Positions 7,379 through 15,726 of a stretch of 18,453 nucleotides of DNA are shown one piece after another. Location of the stretch: NCBI GenBank assembly GCA_964547995.1, contig CAZJRB010000135.1, positions 1 through 18,453 of the forward strand, read 5' to 3'. The notes beneath the pieces are model-generated. The model saw nothing but the letters and a program-made list of their open reading frames with translations. It was not told where the DNA came from and searched no databases. How positions within the stretch are numbered: the first letter of the stretch is position 1; every line of letters starts with the position of its first letter. This DNA is from CAZJRB01 sp964547995 (GTDB taxonomy: Bacteria; Planctomycetota; Planctomycetia; Pirellulales; Thermoguttaceae). A program made the position numbers and the translations under genes.

Positions 7379-8707
7379 TCAGTTGCCGGCACGCTTGCCG
7401 GCATTCTCTCGCCCTTCGATCACCAGCAGCAACACCAACACGCCGAGACTCCTGGTGATCCAGCCGAAGAGGAAACTGTACTGATAGAAGTCCAGTCTCG
7501 CGTGGCCGAGCCAGGTGAACGTCTCGTCGCCGAGCCGATCGAGCATGGCCCCGCCGAGGATGGTGCCGGCGGCGTAGCAGAGCCCGGTGACGGTAAAATA
7601 CGTGGCGATAAACGGCGTGTTCGTTTGGGCCGGCGAGTTTTTCAACATCAAATTCGGCAGGCAGACGTTCAACCCGGCGTAGGCGATCCAGACGACCCAT
7701 GCCCCGGCAAACCACCACGGCTGCCCGGGTGTGGAAAAGAAATAGAACAACGGCCCCTGGGCAACCAGCAGCAGACTGAACATCATCACCGGCCGGTTGC
7801 CGACGCGGTCGGCCAGTCGCCCCAAGGACGGGCTGACGGACAACTGCCCGAGGCGCATGCCGGTTTGCAGTGCCAGCATGGCCAACAGGCTGATGCCCAG
7901 CATTTCCTTCGGATAGATGAACTGCACCGATTGCGTCACGCCGTTGAAAAACGAAAACCAGCAGCCGAACATCAGCAGCGAAAGGAACCGGCGATCGAAG
8001 AACGGGGCCAGCACGTTCGACAGCGACGCCCCGTGCCGGGCAATCCAGCTCGTGGCCACCCGGGGTATCTTGCACAACGGGACCAGCGCCGCGAGCATGA
8101 AAAGTGTTCCGACGCCGGCCGAAATCGCGTAGCCGATCCAGCGGTCCGGGGATGCACGGGTTTCCTGCCACCAGTACGTGAACAGCCCGCTGGCAACCAT
8201 GGCACACGCCCCGCCGGCGACCATCCACCGCTCGCGATGCCCCAGGAAACAACCGCGAATCCTCAGCGGCACCAGGTCGGCCAGCCACGACCACAGGGCA
8301 ACCGTGGCAAGATACTGCATCAGGTGGTACAGACACCAGAGCACGACCAGCGCGGCCAGCGACGCTTCGGCCGACGGCAAACGCCCGGGCGCGGCGACAA
8401 GCGGCAGTGCCATTAGCAACAGCGTGCTGAGAAAGAATGACGCGATGCAAAACCACTTGCGATCGACCCAGCGGCCGATTACCACGGGCGCCCCCAGCCG
8501 CAACACGCCCACCAGATGTCTTGCCGCAAGGATCAAGCCGATGCCCAATCCGATTTTCTCGGCACCGAGTTCGCCGGCCAGGTAGACCACCAGCGTCGTG
8601 CTGGCCAGGCCGTTGCCGATCGACCAGACGGCCCCGTTCCAATAGGCCAACCGCCGGGCGCGGCGGCGCTCAACGATCGTCAACGGTTTCTCGGCGTACT
8701 CGGGCAT
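7379..8707 (-). CDS. Major facilitator superfamily (MFS) permease
   Basis: The 442-residue product has about 12 hydrophobic segments in two halves, the usual size of MFS carriers. The cytoplasmic N-terminus (MPEYAEKPLTIVERRRARRL) is basic. Membrane segments include VVYLAGELGAEKIGLGIGLI, FLSTLLLMALPLVAA and AALVVLWCLYHLMQYLATVA in the first half. The second half has ISLLAMLALQTGMRL, VMMFSLLLVAQGPLFYFF and GVLVLLLVIEG. Loop 2-3 carries GRWVDRKW and the second half SLGRLADRVGNRP, both variants of the MFS G..aDr.grR motif. The transported substrate cannot be told. No Shine-Dalgarno motif precedes the ATG, and the likely promoter puts the transcript start at the start codon itself. Confidence 0.88.
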   Translation of the reverse strand: MPEYAEKPLTIVERRRARRLAYWNGAVWSIGNGLASTTLVVYLAGELGAEKIGLGIGLILAARHLVGVLRLGAPVVIGRWVDRKWFCIASFFLSTLLLMALPLVAAPGRLPSAEASLAALVVLWCLYHLMQYLATVALWSWLADLVPLRIRGCFLGHRERWMVAGGACAMVASGLFTYWWQETRASPDRWIGYAISAGVGTLFMLAALVPLCKIPRVATSWIARHGASLSNVLAPFFDRRFLSLLMFGCWFSFFNGVTQSVQFIYPKEMLGISLLAMLALQTGMRLGQLSVSPSLGRLADRVGNRPVMMFSLLLVAQGPLFYFFSTPGQPWWFAGAWVVWIAYAGLNVCLPNLMLKNSPAQTNTPFIATYFTVTGLCYAAGTILGGAMLDRLGDETFTWLGHARLDFYQYSFLFGWITRSLGVLVLLLVIEGRENAGKRAGN

Positions 8708-8713
8708 GTGGGC

Positions 8714-8742
8714 AGTCTAGCGGCGCAGAGAACCGTTGACAA
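8714..8742 (-). promoter_or_regulatory. Promoter of MFS gene, predicted leaderless transcript
   Basis: On the minus strand TTGTCA (8742-8737) and TAGACT (8719-8714) are 17 bases apart, matching five and four of six consensus positions. A start seven bases beyond the -10 would fall at about 8707, the A of the ATG. The lack of a ribosome-binding site fits a leaderless mRNA. Confidence 0.45.
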
Positions 8743-8921
8743 GAATCGCAAAGCGGCTTGCGCGGCAGCGGCCGGCTTGCCGCCTTGACCGAACTCCCCG
8801 CAGAACGGGTACAACCCGCAGAAATCGATCCGACGCCGGGTTGTTTGGCTGGAGTTCGCCGCGAGAAACAACCGATACGACTAGACAATACGAATCTCCC
8901 CCTGCAAAGAGAACTCCGTCG

Positions 8922-9284
8922 ATGTTCGGCACGGCCTTCACAAGAATCGGGCTGGTCTTCTGCCTTTTGGGGCCAGCCGGACAGGTGCTCCCGTGCCCGT
9001 GTCAGTTGGCAAACGGTCACGACCTTCAAAGCATCCGAGTTGCACCTTCGGAATCCGGTGCTACCCACGCGCCTGAGGCCACCTGCGCACTGTGTGCAGC
9101 AAGCAGGACGGTCTTTTGGCCTCAGCGTGTCCGCCGGAATCCTTCCCGGGACAAAATGCCGGCGCTATTGGGGCATGTAACGGGTACCGTTGCCGAAAAG
9201 GGAATTCTGTATCGTCTCCCCGCGCCGCACCCGGACAACACGGTGCCGCCTGACATCTTCGAGATGCAGATCTTGCGGCAATGA
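8922..9284 (+). CDS. Small exported Cys-rich protein ahead of metal-efflux genes
   Basis: The frame is open from 8736, but the part before 8922 reads as Arg-rich noise. The ATG at 8922 gives 120 residues with a signal-like start (MFGTAFTRIGLVFCLLGPAG). Just after it come a CPC pair (25/27) and, later, CALC (55-58). The rest is polar and rather featureless, ending HPDNTVPPDIFEMQILRQ. Paired cysteines next to an RND metal-efflux pair suggest metal binding outside the membrane, which is inference from context. It precedes the adaptor gene by 143 bases in the same direction and could share its transcript. I recognise no family with certainty; a spurious frame is not excluded. Confidence 0.5.
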   Translation: MFGTAFTRIGLVFCLLGPAGQVLPCPCQLANGHDLQSIRVAPSESGATHAPEATCALCAASRTVFWPQRVRRNPSRDKMPALLGHVTGTVAEKGILYRLPAPHPDNTVPPDIFEMQILRQ

Positions 9285-9293
9285 CACTGCGCG

Positions 9294-9342
9294 GCTTGAC
9301 GGGCGATCGCGCGCCCCCCGGCCCTCTCGCGGTGCGTCAAGC
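9294..9342. repeat. 8-bp inverted repeat between the Cys-rich and adaptor genes
   Basis: GCTTGACG at 9294-9301 and CGTCAAGC at 9335-9342 are perfect inverted copies, ten bases after the stop of the Cys-rich gene. The G+C-rich interior contains the palindrome GCGATCGC. It could be an attenuator or an operator for the efflux genes; there is no T-run for a classic terminator. Confidence 0.35.
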
Positions 9343-9427
9343 ACCTGCCTTCCAGCGCGGTTGAATCGTGCTGCATTGTGCAGACCTCGGGCATCGTCTT
9401 ACAAAGGCTCAGGAGTCTTATTGCGCT

Positions 9428-10969
9428 ATGAAAACTACGGACGGAATCAAGAGGTTTATCCCTTCAAGCTTTGGACGTACCGGTTCCGTGGCTGTGGCCG
9501 CTACGTCGGCCTCGGTCCTTGTTTTCCTGCTGCTTCTACAGGGTAGTCGCTCACCGGCCGTGTCAGAAAGCACTTCGGCAATCAGAGGATCCTATCGCGA
9601 CAATTCGGCGACGCCGACTGCGCCGAAGCCCGTGTCAGGGCGAGAAAACTCCGTGTTCAGTATCAGCAAGAGCAAGCTCGTCGCGCTCGGCTTGGAGATC
9701 CAACCGGTTTGCCGTGGCGATTGGCCCCGGCGGCTGAAGGTCACCGGCCAACTCGAGCTGAACAGCAGCAGGCTGGCTCGCGTCAGCCCGCTTGTCAACG
9801 GCGTTGTCCGCGAGATTTGCGTGGAACTGGGGCAAGAAGTCAAGGCGGGTATGATTCTCGCGTACATCGACAGCCGCGAAGTCGGCGAGGCCAAATTGAA
9901 ATTCACGAAGAGCCGACTGGACCTCCAGGCCGCCAGGAAAAACTGCGATTGGTACGAAACCATCCACGAGAACACGTGTGACCTGTTAGCCGCCCTTGAG
10001 GACGGGCAGTCGATCTCGATGATCGAGGAGGAGTTTCGCAATCGGCCGATCGGCGCCTACCGAGAACAGCTTGTTTCCGCACTCGCTCGCCTCGAACACA
10101 CCACGGCCGACCACCGGCGCGTCCAGGCCCTCGGAACCAGCGGCGTCATACCCGAAAAGCAACGAATCCTCACCAAAGCGGAGTATGAATCTGCGACCGC
10201 CACCTATCAGGCCCTCCACGAGCAGATACGGTTTTCCTCCCAGCGGCAGGTTCTCCTTGCGCAACAAGCGCTCAAGGCGGCAGAAACGGCACACGCCATC
10301 AGCCGTTCGCAGTTGCTCATCCTCGGCTACCGCGCCGGGGACATCGAGGGGATGGACCCGATCGCCGAGGGACAACGGGTGGCCTACTACCCTGTACGTT
10401 CGCCGTTGGACGGAACGGTCATCGCAAGACACGTTGTCCGCTCGGATTGCGTCGAGGCCAACTCCGAATTCATGACCGTGGCCGATCTGTCTTCGGTATG
10501 GCTGCGGGCCGATGTGTTCGAAAAGGATCTCGGGGCCGTTCGCGGTCTGAAAGGCAAGTCGATTACGTTTCGGACGACGAGTTATCCGGGTCGGGAATTC
10601 TCGGCCGAGGTCTTCTCGTTGGGAGATATTGTCGAGGAGAAGACGCGTGCCGTCCGCCTGCTGGCGGTGGCCGACAACCCCGAGCGGCTTTTGAAGCCCG
10701 GCATGTTCGTCGCGATCGAACTCAGCGGGGGCTGCGACGACAGCGTCGCGCAAATCCCGGCGTCGGCGGTTCAGCACCATGAGGGGGCGGCGTTCGTCTT
10801 TGTGCCTTGCGGTGACACGACGTTCGAGCGCCGGGACGTCGACGTTGGCCGGGCGACCGCCGATTCGGTCGAAGTCAAGGCCGGCCTGGATGTCGGCGAG
10901 CCGCTCGTAGTCCGCGGCGGATTCGCCCTGAAATCGGAGATGCTGAGCGAACTGATGGTTGAGGAATGA
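9428..10969 (+). CDS. czcB: RND efflux periplasmic adaptor (CzcB/HlyD type)
   Basis: The ATG at 9428 gives 513 residues; AGGAG lies 12 bases upstream. An uncleaved or lipid-free membrane anchor occupies residues about 19-38 (GSVAVAATSASVLVFLLLL). The adaptor layout follows. The first lipoyl half is ARVSPLVNGVVREI with LGQEVKAGMILAYIDSREVG (117-152). A long alpha-hairpin spans about 155-295, including KAEYESATATYQALHEQIRF. The second lipoyl half is YPVRSPLDGTVIARHVV (321-337). Beta-barrel strands are SSVWLRADVFEKDLGAV and ERLLKPGMFVAIELSG, and a membrane-proximal domain carries IPASAVQHHEGAAFVFVP. The protein bridges the inner-membrane pump to an outer-membrane channel. Its stop is one base before the czcA start, so the two are one operon. 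The hairpin is long enough to reach a TolC-like channel, yet no such gene is adjacent. Confidence 0.9.
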   Translation: MKTTDGIKRFIPSSFGRTGSVAVAATSASVLVFLLLLQGSRSPAVSESTSAIRGSYRDNSATPTAPKPVSGRENSVFSISKSKLVALGLEIQPVCRGDWPRRLKVTGQLELNSSRLARVSPLVNGVVREICVELGQEVKAGMILAYIDSREVGEAKLKFTKSRLDLQAARKNCDWYETIHENTCDLLAALEDGQSISMIEEEFRNRPIGAYREQLVSALARLEHTTADHRRVQALGTSGVIPEKQRILTKAEYESATATYQALHEQIRFSSQRQVLLAQQALKAAETAHAISRSQLLILGYRAGDIEGMDPIAEGQRVAYYPVRSPLDGTVIARHVVRSDCVEANSEFMTVADLSSVWLRADVFEKDLGAVRGLKGKSITFRTTSYPGREFSAEVFSLGDIVEEKTRAVRLLAVADNPERLLKPGMFVAIELSGGCDDSVAQIPASAVQHHEGAAFVFVPCGDTTFERRDVDVGRATADSVEVKAGLDVGEPLVVRGGFALKSEMLSELMVEE

Positions 10970-10970
10970 A

Positions 10971-13900
10971 ATGATTCGGTCCCTTATTGATCTGGCCCTG
11001 GACAATCGCTTCGCCGTCATTTTGCTCACGGCGATCCTGGTCGGCATCGGGCTGTGGTCGATGACTCGCCTGCCGATCGACGCGGTACCCGACGTAACGA
11101 ACGTCCAGGTGCAAATCTTGACGAAATCACCCGCGCTGGGAGCGGAGGAAATCGAGCGATTCATTACCTATCCCGTCGAAGCGGCGATGAACGGTATTCC
11201 CCGGGTCGAGGAAATCCGCTCCGTCTCGCAATTCGGCCTATCGGCGGTCACGGTTGTCTTCGAGGAAGGAACGGACATCTACTGGGCGCGGCAGATGATC
11301 AGCGAACGGCTGGGTGAAGCCCGCGGAAACATCCCGGAAGGAATGGGATCGCCGGAAATCGGCCCGATCAGCACCGGGCTGGGAGAGATCTATCAATTCG
11401 AGGTCCGCGCCGAGCCGGGCTACGACTATTCGCCCATGCAACTGCGGGAGATCCTCGACTGGCAAATCGCCTGCCAGCTTCGCGGCGTCCCCGGCGTCGT
11501 CGAGGTCAACACCTTCGGCGGCGAGCTGAAGACCTACGAGGTCCGGATCGACCCGCAAAAGCTCCAGAGTTTCAACGTCCCGCTGAGCCGCGTGCTGGAA
11601 GCCCTGCGGGAGAACAACTCGAATGCCGGCGGCGGCTACCTCGTCCATTTCGACGAGCAGCGGATCGTTCGCGGCGAGGGGCTGATTACTTGCATCAGCG
11701 ATATCGAAAACGTCATCCTCCGGACCAGCGAAAACGGAACGCCCGTCTTCGTGCGAGACATCGGAACCGTCCAGTTCGCACCCCTGTTGCGTCAAGGGGC
11801 CGTCACGCGGGACCGGCAAGGAGAATGCGTGATCGGCATCGTCATGCTGCTGATGGGCGAAAACGCCCGGGTGGTCGTCGATCGGGTGAAAGAGAAAATC
11901 GACGTCATCCAGAAAACCCTTCCCGAAGGGATCGTCATCGACCCCTTCTACGATCGAACGGACCTGGTGCGCCGCACGATCCGCACCGCCGGCATGAATC
12001 TGCTTCAAGGCGGTATCCTCGTTATCGTCGTTCTTTTGCTGCTTTTGGGCAACTTTCGCGCCGGGCTGATTGTCGCCCTGGCCGTGCCGCTGTCGATGCT
12101 CGGGGCATTTGTAGGACTGCTGTTCGCCGGGCTGACCGGAAACCTGATGAGCCTCGGAGCGATCGATTTCGGGCTGGTCGTCGACGGGTCCGTCGTCATG
12201 GTCGAGAACCAGGTGCGGCGTCTGTCGGAATTCACGAAACGGCACGGCCGTGGCGTCGCCGTTCCGATGCAGTTGCTTCGCTCGGCATGCCACCAGATGG
12301 CGCGCCCGGTTCTGTTCGGTGTCGGTATCGTCATGCTGGTCTATCTTCCCGTCCTTTCGCTGTGCGGTATTGAAGGCAAGATGTTCCGGCCGATGGCGTG
12401 GACTGCGATTTTTGCCCTGGGGACGGCGCTGATTCTCGCATTGATCCTGATGCCGGTTCTGGCGTCGCTCCTGCTGCGGCGAGGCGTTCGCGAGCGAGAA
12501 ACGCTGCTGATCCGATGGGCGAAGAGAATCTACGAGCCGTCGCTCCGCGTGGTCATGGCACACCCCGCGGCCGTTCTCGTGGCAGCGGGGGTCCTGTTCG
12601 CCGCAAGCCTGTTGATCGCCCGGAATCTGGGCGCGGTCTTCGTTCCCAAGCTCGACGAAGGAGCACTGGCCATTCAAGCGATTCGACTGCCGAGCGTGTC
12701 GCTGGAATCCTCGGTGGAAATGACGAGAGAAATCGAGGAGACGTTGCAGCAGTTTCAGCCGGTCGATTCGGTGATTTCCAAGACCGGACGCCCGGAAATC
12801 GCCACCGACCCGATGACCGTCAACCTGACGGATATCATCATCAATCTCAAACCGCGCAACGAGTGGATCGGTTTCTCTTCCAAGGAAGATCTGGTCGACG
12901 CGATGCAGGAAGCCCTGGATGCCAATACATCGGGCAATGCCTATAGCTTCTCGCAACCCATCGAGCTCCGCGTTCAGGAATTGATCGCCGGCGTGCGGGC
13001 CGACATCGGGATAAGCCTTTATGGAGACGATCTGGGAACCTTGGCCGCCAAGGCGGAAGAAATTGCCGCTGTCCTGGAGACGATCCCCGGCGCTGCCGAC
13101 GTCGGCACGGAACGCGCGGCCGGGCTGTCGTACCTGAAGGTCCGCATCAAGCGGGCCCAGCTTGCCCGCTATGGGATCAACGCGAAAGAGGTCCTCGATG
13201 TTGTGGAAGCGGTTGGCGGGACCGTCGTGGGTCAAATCTTCGAGGGGCAGCGGCGATTCCCTCTGCAAGTGCGGATTGCGCCCGAGTGTCGTGAAAACCT
13301 CGAACAGATCCGGCAGATCAAGATTGCGGACCGGCGAGGACGCCAGATCCCGCTGGAAGAGTTGGCCGACCTGATCGTGGAGGACGGCCCCGCGCAGATC
13401 AGCCGAGATTCCGTCCGGCGGCGCACGCTCATCCAGTGCAACGTGCGAGGCCGCGATCTGGCAGGCTTCGTGGGCGAGGCCCAAGCCGCTGTCGATGAAA
13501 AGGTCGCGCTCCCCTGTGGATACGAAATCACCTGGGGTGGTCAATTCGAGAATCTTCGGGAAGCCACCACGCGGTTGGCAATTGCCGTACCCGTCGCACT
13601 GTTGCTGATCTTCGCCTTGCTGTATCTCACCTTCCGTTCGACACGCCTTGCGGTGTTGGTCTTTCTGAACGTGCCGATGGCGGCCACCGGCGGAATCATC
13701 GCGCTGTGGCTCCGCGGGTTGCCCTTCTCGATTTCGGCGGGCGTCGGGTTCATCGCCCTGTTCGGCATCGCGGTTCTCAACGGTGTGGTGCTGATCAACT
13801 ACATCGTGGAGTTGCGCCGCTCCGGTACGCCTTCGAACGACGCGGCCTTTCAGGGTGCCATGACGCGGATGCGCCCCGTGCTCATGACGGCACTGACAAC

Positions 13901-14228
13901 AATCTTCGGGTTCATCCCGATGGCAATATCCACCAGTGCCGGCGCCGAGGTCCGGCGGCCCCTGGCAACCGTGGTCATTGGAGGATTGGTGATTTCCACG
14001 CTGCTGACGTTGCTCGTCGTGCCGGCAATTTACCGGTTCTTTGAACCGCGGACAAATCGCAAAAAGAAAGAAGTTCCCCAGAGCGAGCATCGGCCGGCGG
14101 AAATGCCGGTCGCGACTGCCGGTGGCGGTATCCCGGCGCCGCACATTCTCTGCGACAAAGTCGGGGAAACGCCGGCCGCACTACCACACCACAATCATTC
14201 GCACGGCCGCCGCGCCGGCAAGGGTTAA
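10971..14228 (+). CDS. czcA: Heavy-metal efflux RND pump (CzcA/HME family)
   Basis: The ATG at 10971 has GAGG six bases before it and yields 1085 residues. The N-terminus MIRSLIDLALDNRFAVILLT is the first membrane helix. The decisive HME signature is in TM4: AIDFGLVVDGSVVMVEN, with D399, D405 and E412, which line up with D402, D408 and E415 of Cupriavidus CzcA. Porter-domain motifs ELIAGVRADIGISLYGDDL and GQFENLREATTRL, and the TM11-12 region ATVVIGGLVISTLLTLLVVP, are also CzcA-like. The pump uses proton import to drive divalent cations (Co, Zn, Cd or Ni; specificity unproven) outward with the adjacent adaptor. After YRFFEPR comes an unusual 58-residue polar tail with PHHNHSHG. The last 16 codons, including the stop, overlap the convergent TSUP gene antisense. 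Confidence 0.95.
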   Translation: MIRSLIDLALDNRFAVILLTAILVGIGLWSMTRLPIDAVPDVTNVQVQILTKSPALGAEEIERFITYPVEAAMNGIPRVEEIRSVSQFGLSAVTVVFEEGTDIYWARQMISERLGEARGNIPEGMGSPEIGPISTGLGEIYQFEVRAEPGYDYSPMQLREILDWQIACQLRGVPGVVEVNTFGGELKTYEVRIDPQKLQSFNVPLSRVLEALRENNSNAGGGYLVHFDEQRIVRGEGLITCISDIENVILRTSENGTPVFVRDIGTVQFAPLLRQGAVTRDRQGECVIGIVMLLMGENARVVVDRVKEKIDVIQKTLPEGIVIDPFYDRTDLVRRTIRTAGMNLLQGGILVIVVLLLLLGNFRAGLIVALAVPLSMLGAFVGLLFAGLTGNLMSLGAIDFGLVVDGSVVMVENQVRRLSEFTKRHGRGVAVPMQLLRSACHQMARPVLFGVGIVMLVYLPVLSLCGIEGKMFRPMAWTAIFALGTALILALILMPVLASLLLRRGVRERETLLIRWAKRIYEPSLRVVMAHPAAVLVAAGVLFAASLLIARNLGAVFVPKLDEGALAIQAIRLPSVSLESSVEMTREIEETLQQFQPVDSVISKTGRPEIATDPMTVNLTDIIINLKPRNEWIGFSSKEDLVDAMQEALDANTSGNAYSFSQPIELRVQELIAGVRADIGISLYGDDLGTLAAKAEEIAAVLETIPGAADVGTERAAGLSYLKVRIKRAQLARYGINAKEVLDVVEAVGGTVVGQIFEGQRRFPLQVRIAPECRENLEQIRQIKIADRRGRQIPLEELADLIVEDGPAQISRDSVRRRTLIQCNVRGRDLAGFVGEAQAAVDEKVALPCGYEITWGGQFENLREATTRLAIAVPVALLLIFALLYLTFRSTRLAVLVFLNVPMAATGGIIALWLRGLPFSISAGVGFIALFGIAVLNGVVLINYIVELRRSGTPSNDAAFQGAMTRMRPVLMTALTTIFGFIPMAISTSAGAEVRRPLATVVIGGLVISTLLTLLVVPAIYRFFEPRTNRKKKEVPQSEHRPAEMPVATAGGGIPAPHILCDKVGETPAALPHHNHSHGRRAGKG

Positions 14229-14927
14229 CGCAATCGCTTCAAAGAACCTTTGCGGAATCTTCTTCAGCACGTAGACACCCAAGAGCCCGCCCACGATTGC
14301 CGCCGGCGCCACGACCATATCGAACTCGAGTGTGACCGGTGTGATCATGCCGGCCTTCCAGTAGAAAGGCACCTTGCTCAGGTTGACGATGAAGAAGAAC
14401 CAGGCAGCCGTCCCAATGAACTCCTGCTTGACCATCTTCTGGCTGAGCAGGTAAATCACCATCACCGGAAAGGCCGCATGGGCGATGATCGTCGAGAAAC
14501 CGGCCAGTATGCCGATCATCAGGACAAACCACCACTGGTGCGGCATGTCCTGCCAATCGTACCGGCGACGGCAGATCTCCAACGCCACCAATCCGAGCAC
14601 GAACACGCCGATGATCGGACGGAGCTGATTCCCTTCTCTCAGGAAGTGCAGCAGCAGCCCGCCGGGGATCATTCCAAGGACTACATAGGGAAAGAGTTTC
14701 CAGAGCCGGTCCCATTGGGCGTGATGACGGTACCAGGCGACTGCGAAGACGTCGCCGACCAGCAATACCGGCAGGATGGCCCCGATCCCCAGCCGGGCGT
14801 CGTCGCGAAACGCTTCCGTCATCAACAGGATCGCCGGGATCGAAACGCCCGGCAGCCCCGTCTTCGAAAGCCCGACCAGCAAGGCTGATATCCAACCAAG
14901 GAGATAGGAAAAGAAGCCGAGCTGCAT
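14181..14927 (-). CDS. TSUP (TauE/SafE) family anion transporter
   Basis: The 248-residue protein is almost entirely hydrophobic with about eight membrane helices, the usual TSUP size. It opens MQLGFFSYLLGWISALLVGL followed by SKTGLPGVSIP, matching the family's conserved G.sKtGlpg motif. The second half repeats the pattern (ILAGFSTIIAHAAFPVMVIY), typical of the internal duplication in TSUP. GAGG lies five bases before the ATG. Family members export or import sulfite, sulfoacetate, thiosulfate or other sulfur/organic anions (established); the substrate here is unknown. It follows the Rrf2 gene by six bases, so regulator and transporter are co-transcribed. The coding end overlaps the end of czcA by 48 bases on the opposite strand. 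Confidence 0.9.
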   Translation of the reverse strand: MQLGFFSYLLGWISALLVGLSKTGLPGVSIPAILLMTEAFRDDARLGIGAILPVLLVGDVFAVAWYRHHAQWDRLWKLFPYVVLGMIPGGLLLHFLREGNQLRPIIGVFVLGLVALEICRRRYDWQDMPHQWWFVLMIGILAGFSTIIAHAAFPVMVIYLLSQKMVKQEFIGTAAWFFFIVNLSKVPFYWKAGMITPVTLEFDMVVAPAAIVGGLLGVYVLKKIPQRFFEAIALTLAGAAAVRMIVVW

Positions 14928-14933
14928 GTTACC

Positions 14934-15368
14934 TCAGATATCATCCATTTGCTCATCCTGTCCCCTGGCACGCTGGGACAGATCGGCCAGGGTGATGTCG
15001 TTGAGCATTTGCCGTTCGGCGGCTTCTACTTGGTTCCATATCTGCTGCAACACCTGGACGATGTTTGAATCGGGTGAGGCGTTCGTGGTTTGGCCGTCTT
15101 TGCGGGAGGCTCCCTTGATCACGTCGACGACCTGGCCCAAGGAGATGTTGCCGGGCGGGTGCCTTAGTTGGTATCCACCTGCCGCGCCGCGGACGCTCGT
15201 TACCAACCCCGCCTCTTTCAGCTCCAACAGGATCTGAACCAAGAACCTCGACGGCACATCGTGGCGGTCGGCAATCCAGCGAATGCGCACCGGCTTCCCC
15301 GAGCCGTATTGCAGCGCCAACTCGAGCATTGCGACGCAAGCATATTCCATTTTTGCAGATATTTTCAT
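14934..15368 (-). CDS. Rrf2-family transcriptional regulator without Fe-S cysteines
   Basis: The start is set at the ATG of MKISAKMEYACVAML (15368), the canonical Rrf2 opening, and not at the TTG two codons earlier; the product has 144 residues. The winged-helix DNA-binding domain spans about 1-75: IADRHDVPSRFLVQILLELK is the recognition helix region and GLVTSVRGAAGGYQLRHP the wing. Members with a [2Fe-2S] cluster have three cysteines around residues 92-106; here that loop reads KDGQTTNASPDSN and the only cysteine is C11. It therefore resembles CymR-like cysteine/sulfur regulators more than IscR or NsrR. Pairing with a TSUP transporter supports a sulfur role (inference). It probably represses its own operon. 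Confidence 0.9.
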   Translation of the reverse strand: MKISAKMEYACVAMLELALQYGSGKPVRIRWIADRHDVPSRFLVQILLELKEAGLVTSVRGAAGGYQLRHPPGNISLGQVVDVIKGASRKDGQTTNASPDSNIVQVLQQIWNQVEAAERQMLNDITLADLSQRARGQDEQMDDI

Positions 15369-15402
15369 GGGCAATCCGGTGGGTTTTTCTGCGGTGGACT
15401 GA

Positions 15403-15436
15403 TTTATTCCTAATAAAACTGGCTAAATACTAAATA
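15403..15436. promoter_or_regulatory. AT-rich repeats, candidate Rrf2 operator
   Basis: TTTATTCCTAATAAA at 15403-15417 is an inverted repeat (TTTAT/ATAAA, five-base centre). CTAAATACTAAATA at 15423-15436 is an exact tandem seven-mer. Both lie in an AT-rich island inside otherwise G+C-rich DNA, between the predicted promoter and the start of the rrf2 gene, where a repressor would block transcription. Binding by the neighbouring regulator is inference. Confidence 0.4.
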
Positions 15437-15447
15437 ATGCTGACCCA

Positions 15448-15477
15448 ATCCTACATAACGTTTGGTAATGAAGTCAA
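15448..15477 (-). promoter_or_regulatory. Promoter of the rrf2-TSUP operon
   Basis: On the minus strand TTGACT (15477-15472) and TAGGAT (15453-15448) are 18 bases apart, matching five and four of six sigma70 consensus positions. The predicted start near 15441 gives a leader of about 70 bases that contains the candidate operator repeats. Confidence 0.45.
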
Positions 15478-15617
15478 CTACAAACACTGCGATCACCATT
15501 ATGGGCGATAAAACCCCCTTGCAGATTTATATCGAACGGCCCATCTGTGGCATTTCGCCCCGGCAGGGACGGGGTGATTTCTCGCTCGGTAACGTAACGA
15601 TAGGAATAGTCGGGCAC
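15478..15617. other. Divergent intergenic spacer
   Basis: This is the middle of a 358-base gap between the divergent rrf2 and rhamnulokinase genes. It contains GAACGGCCCATCTGTGGCAT at about 15533-15552, a weak relative of the 28-base arm of the nested repeat at 7195-7281. A CCCCG/CGGGG hairpin lies at 15558-15574. No gene is supported. Confidence 0.4.
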
Positions 15618-15646
15618 TTGACCACCGGCCTTTGAGGCGGCACTAT
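15618..15646 (+). promoter_or_regulatory. Weak promoter candidate for the rhamnulokinase operon
   Basis: TTGACC at 15618-15623 (five of six) and CACTAT at 15641-15646 (three of six) are 17 bases apart. A short palindrome, CGGTC-GGA-GACCG, follows at 15649-15661 near the predicted start and could be a regulator site. The weak -10 would suit an activator-dependent sugar operon. Confidence 0.3.
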
Positions 15647-15726
15647 GTCGGTCGGAGACCGTCCAACCATTTTGTGGGCATTTCGTGACAACGGGGCGAT
15701 TCACCCATCGGAAAGGCAAGCAAGTC

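Noticed and set aside
8736..8764. TTGACA at 8736 as a plus-strand -35 for the metal cluster
   Set aside because: No -10-like hexamer lies 16-18 bases downstream; the same site serves better as the minus-strand -35 of the MFS gene.
8736..8921. N-terminal extension of the Cys-rich protein from TTG at 8736
   Set aside because: The extra 62 residues are Arg-rich and would bury the signal peptide that begins at 8922.
11238..14144. A 968-codon open frame antisense to czcA
   Set aside because: It lies fully inside a well-supported RND gene, its product is low-complexity Arg/Asp/Gln-rich, and such frames arise from third-position G/C bias.
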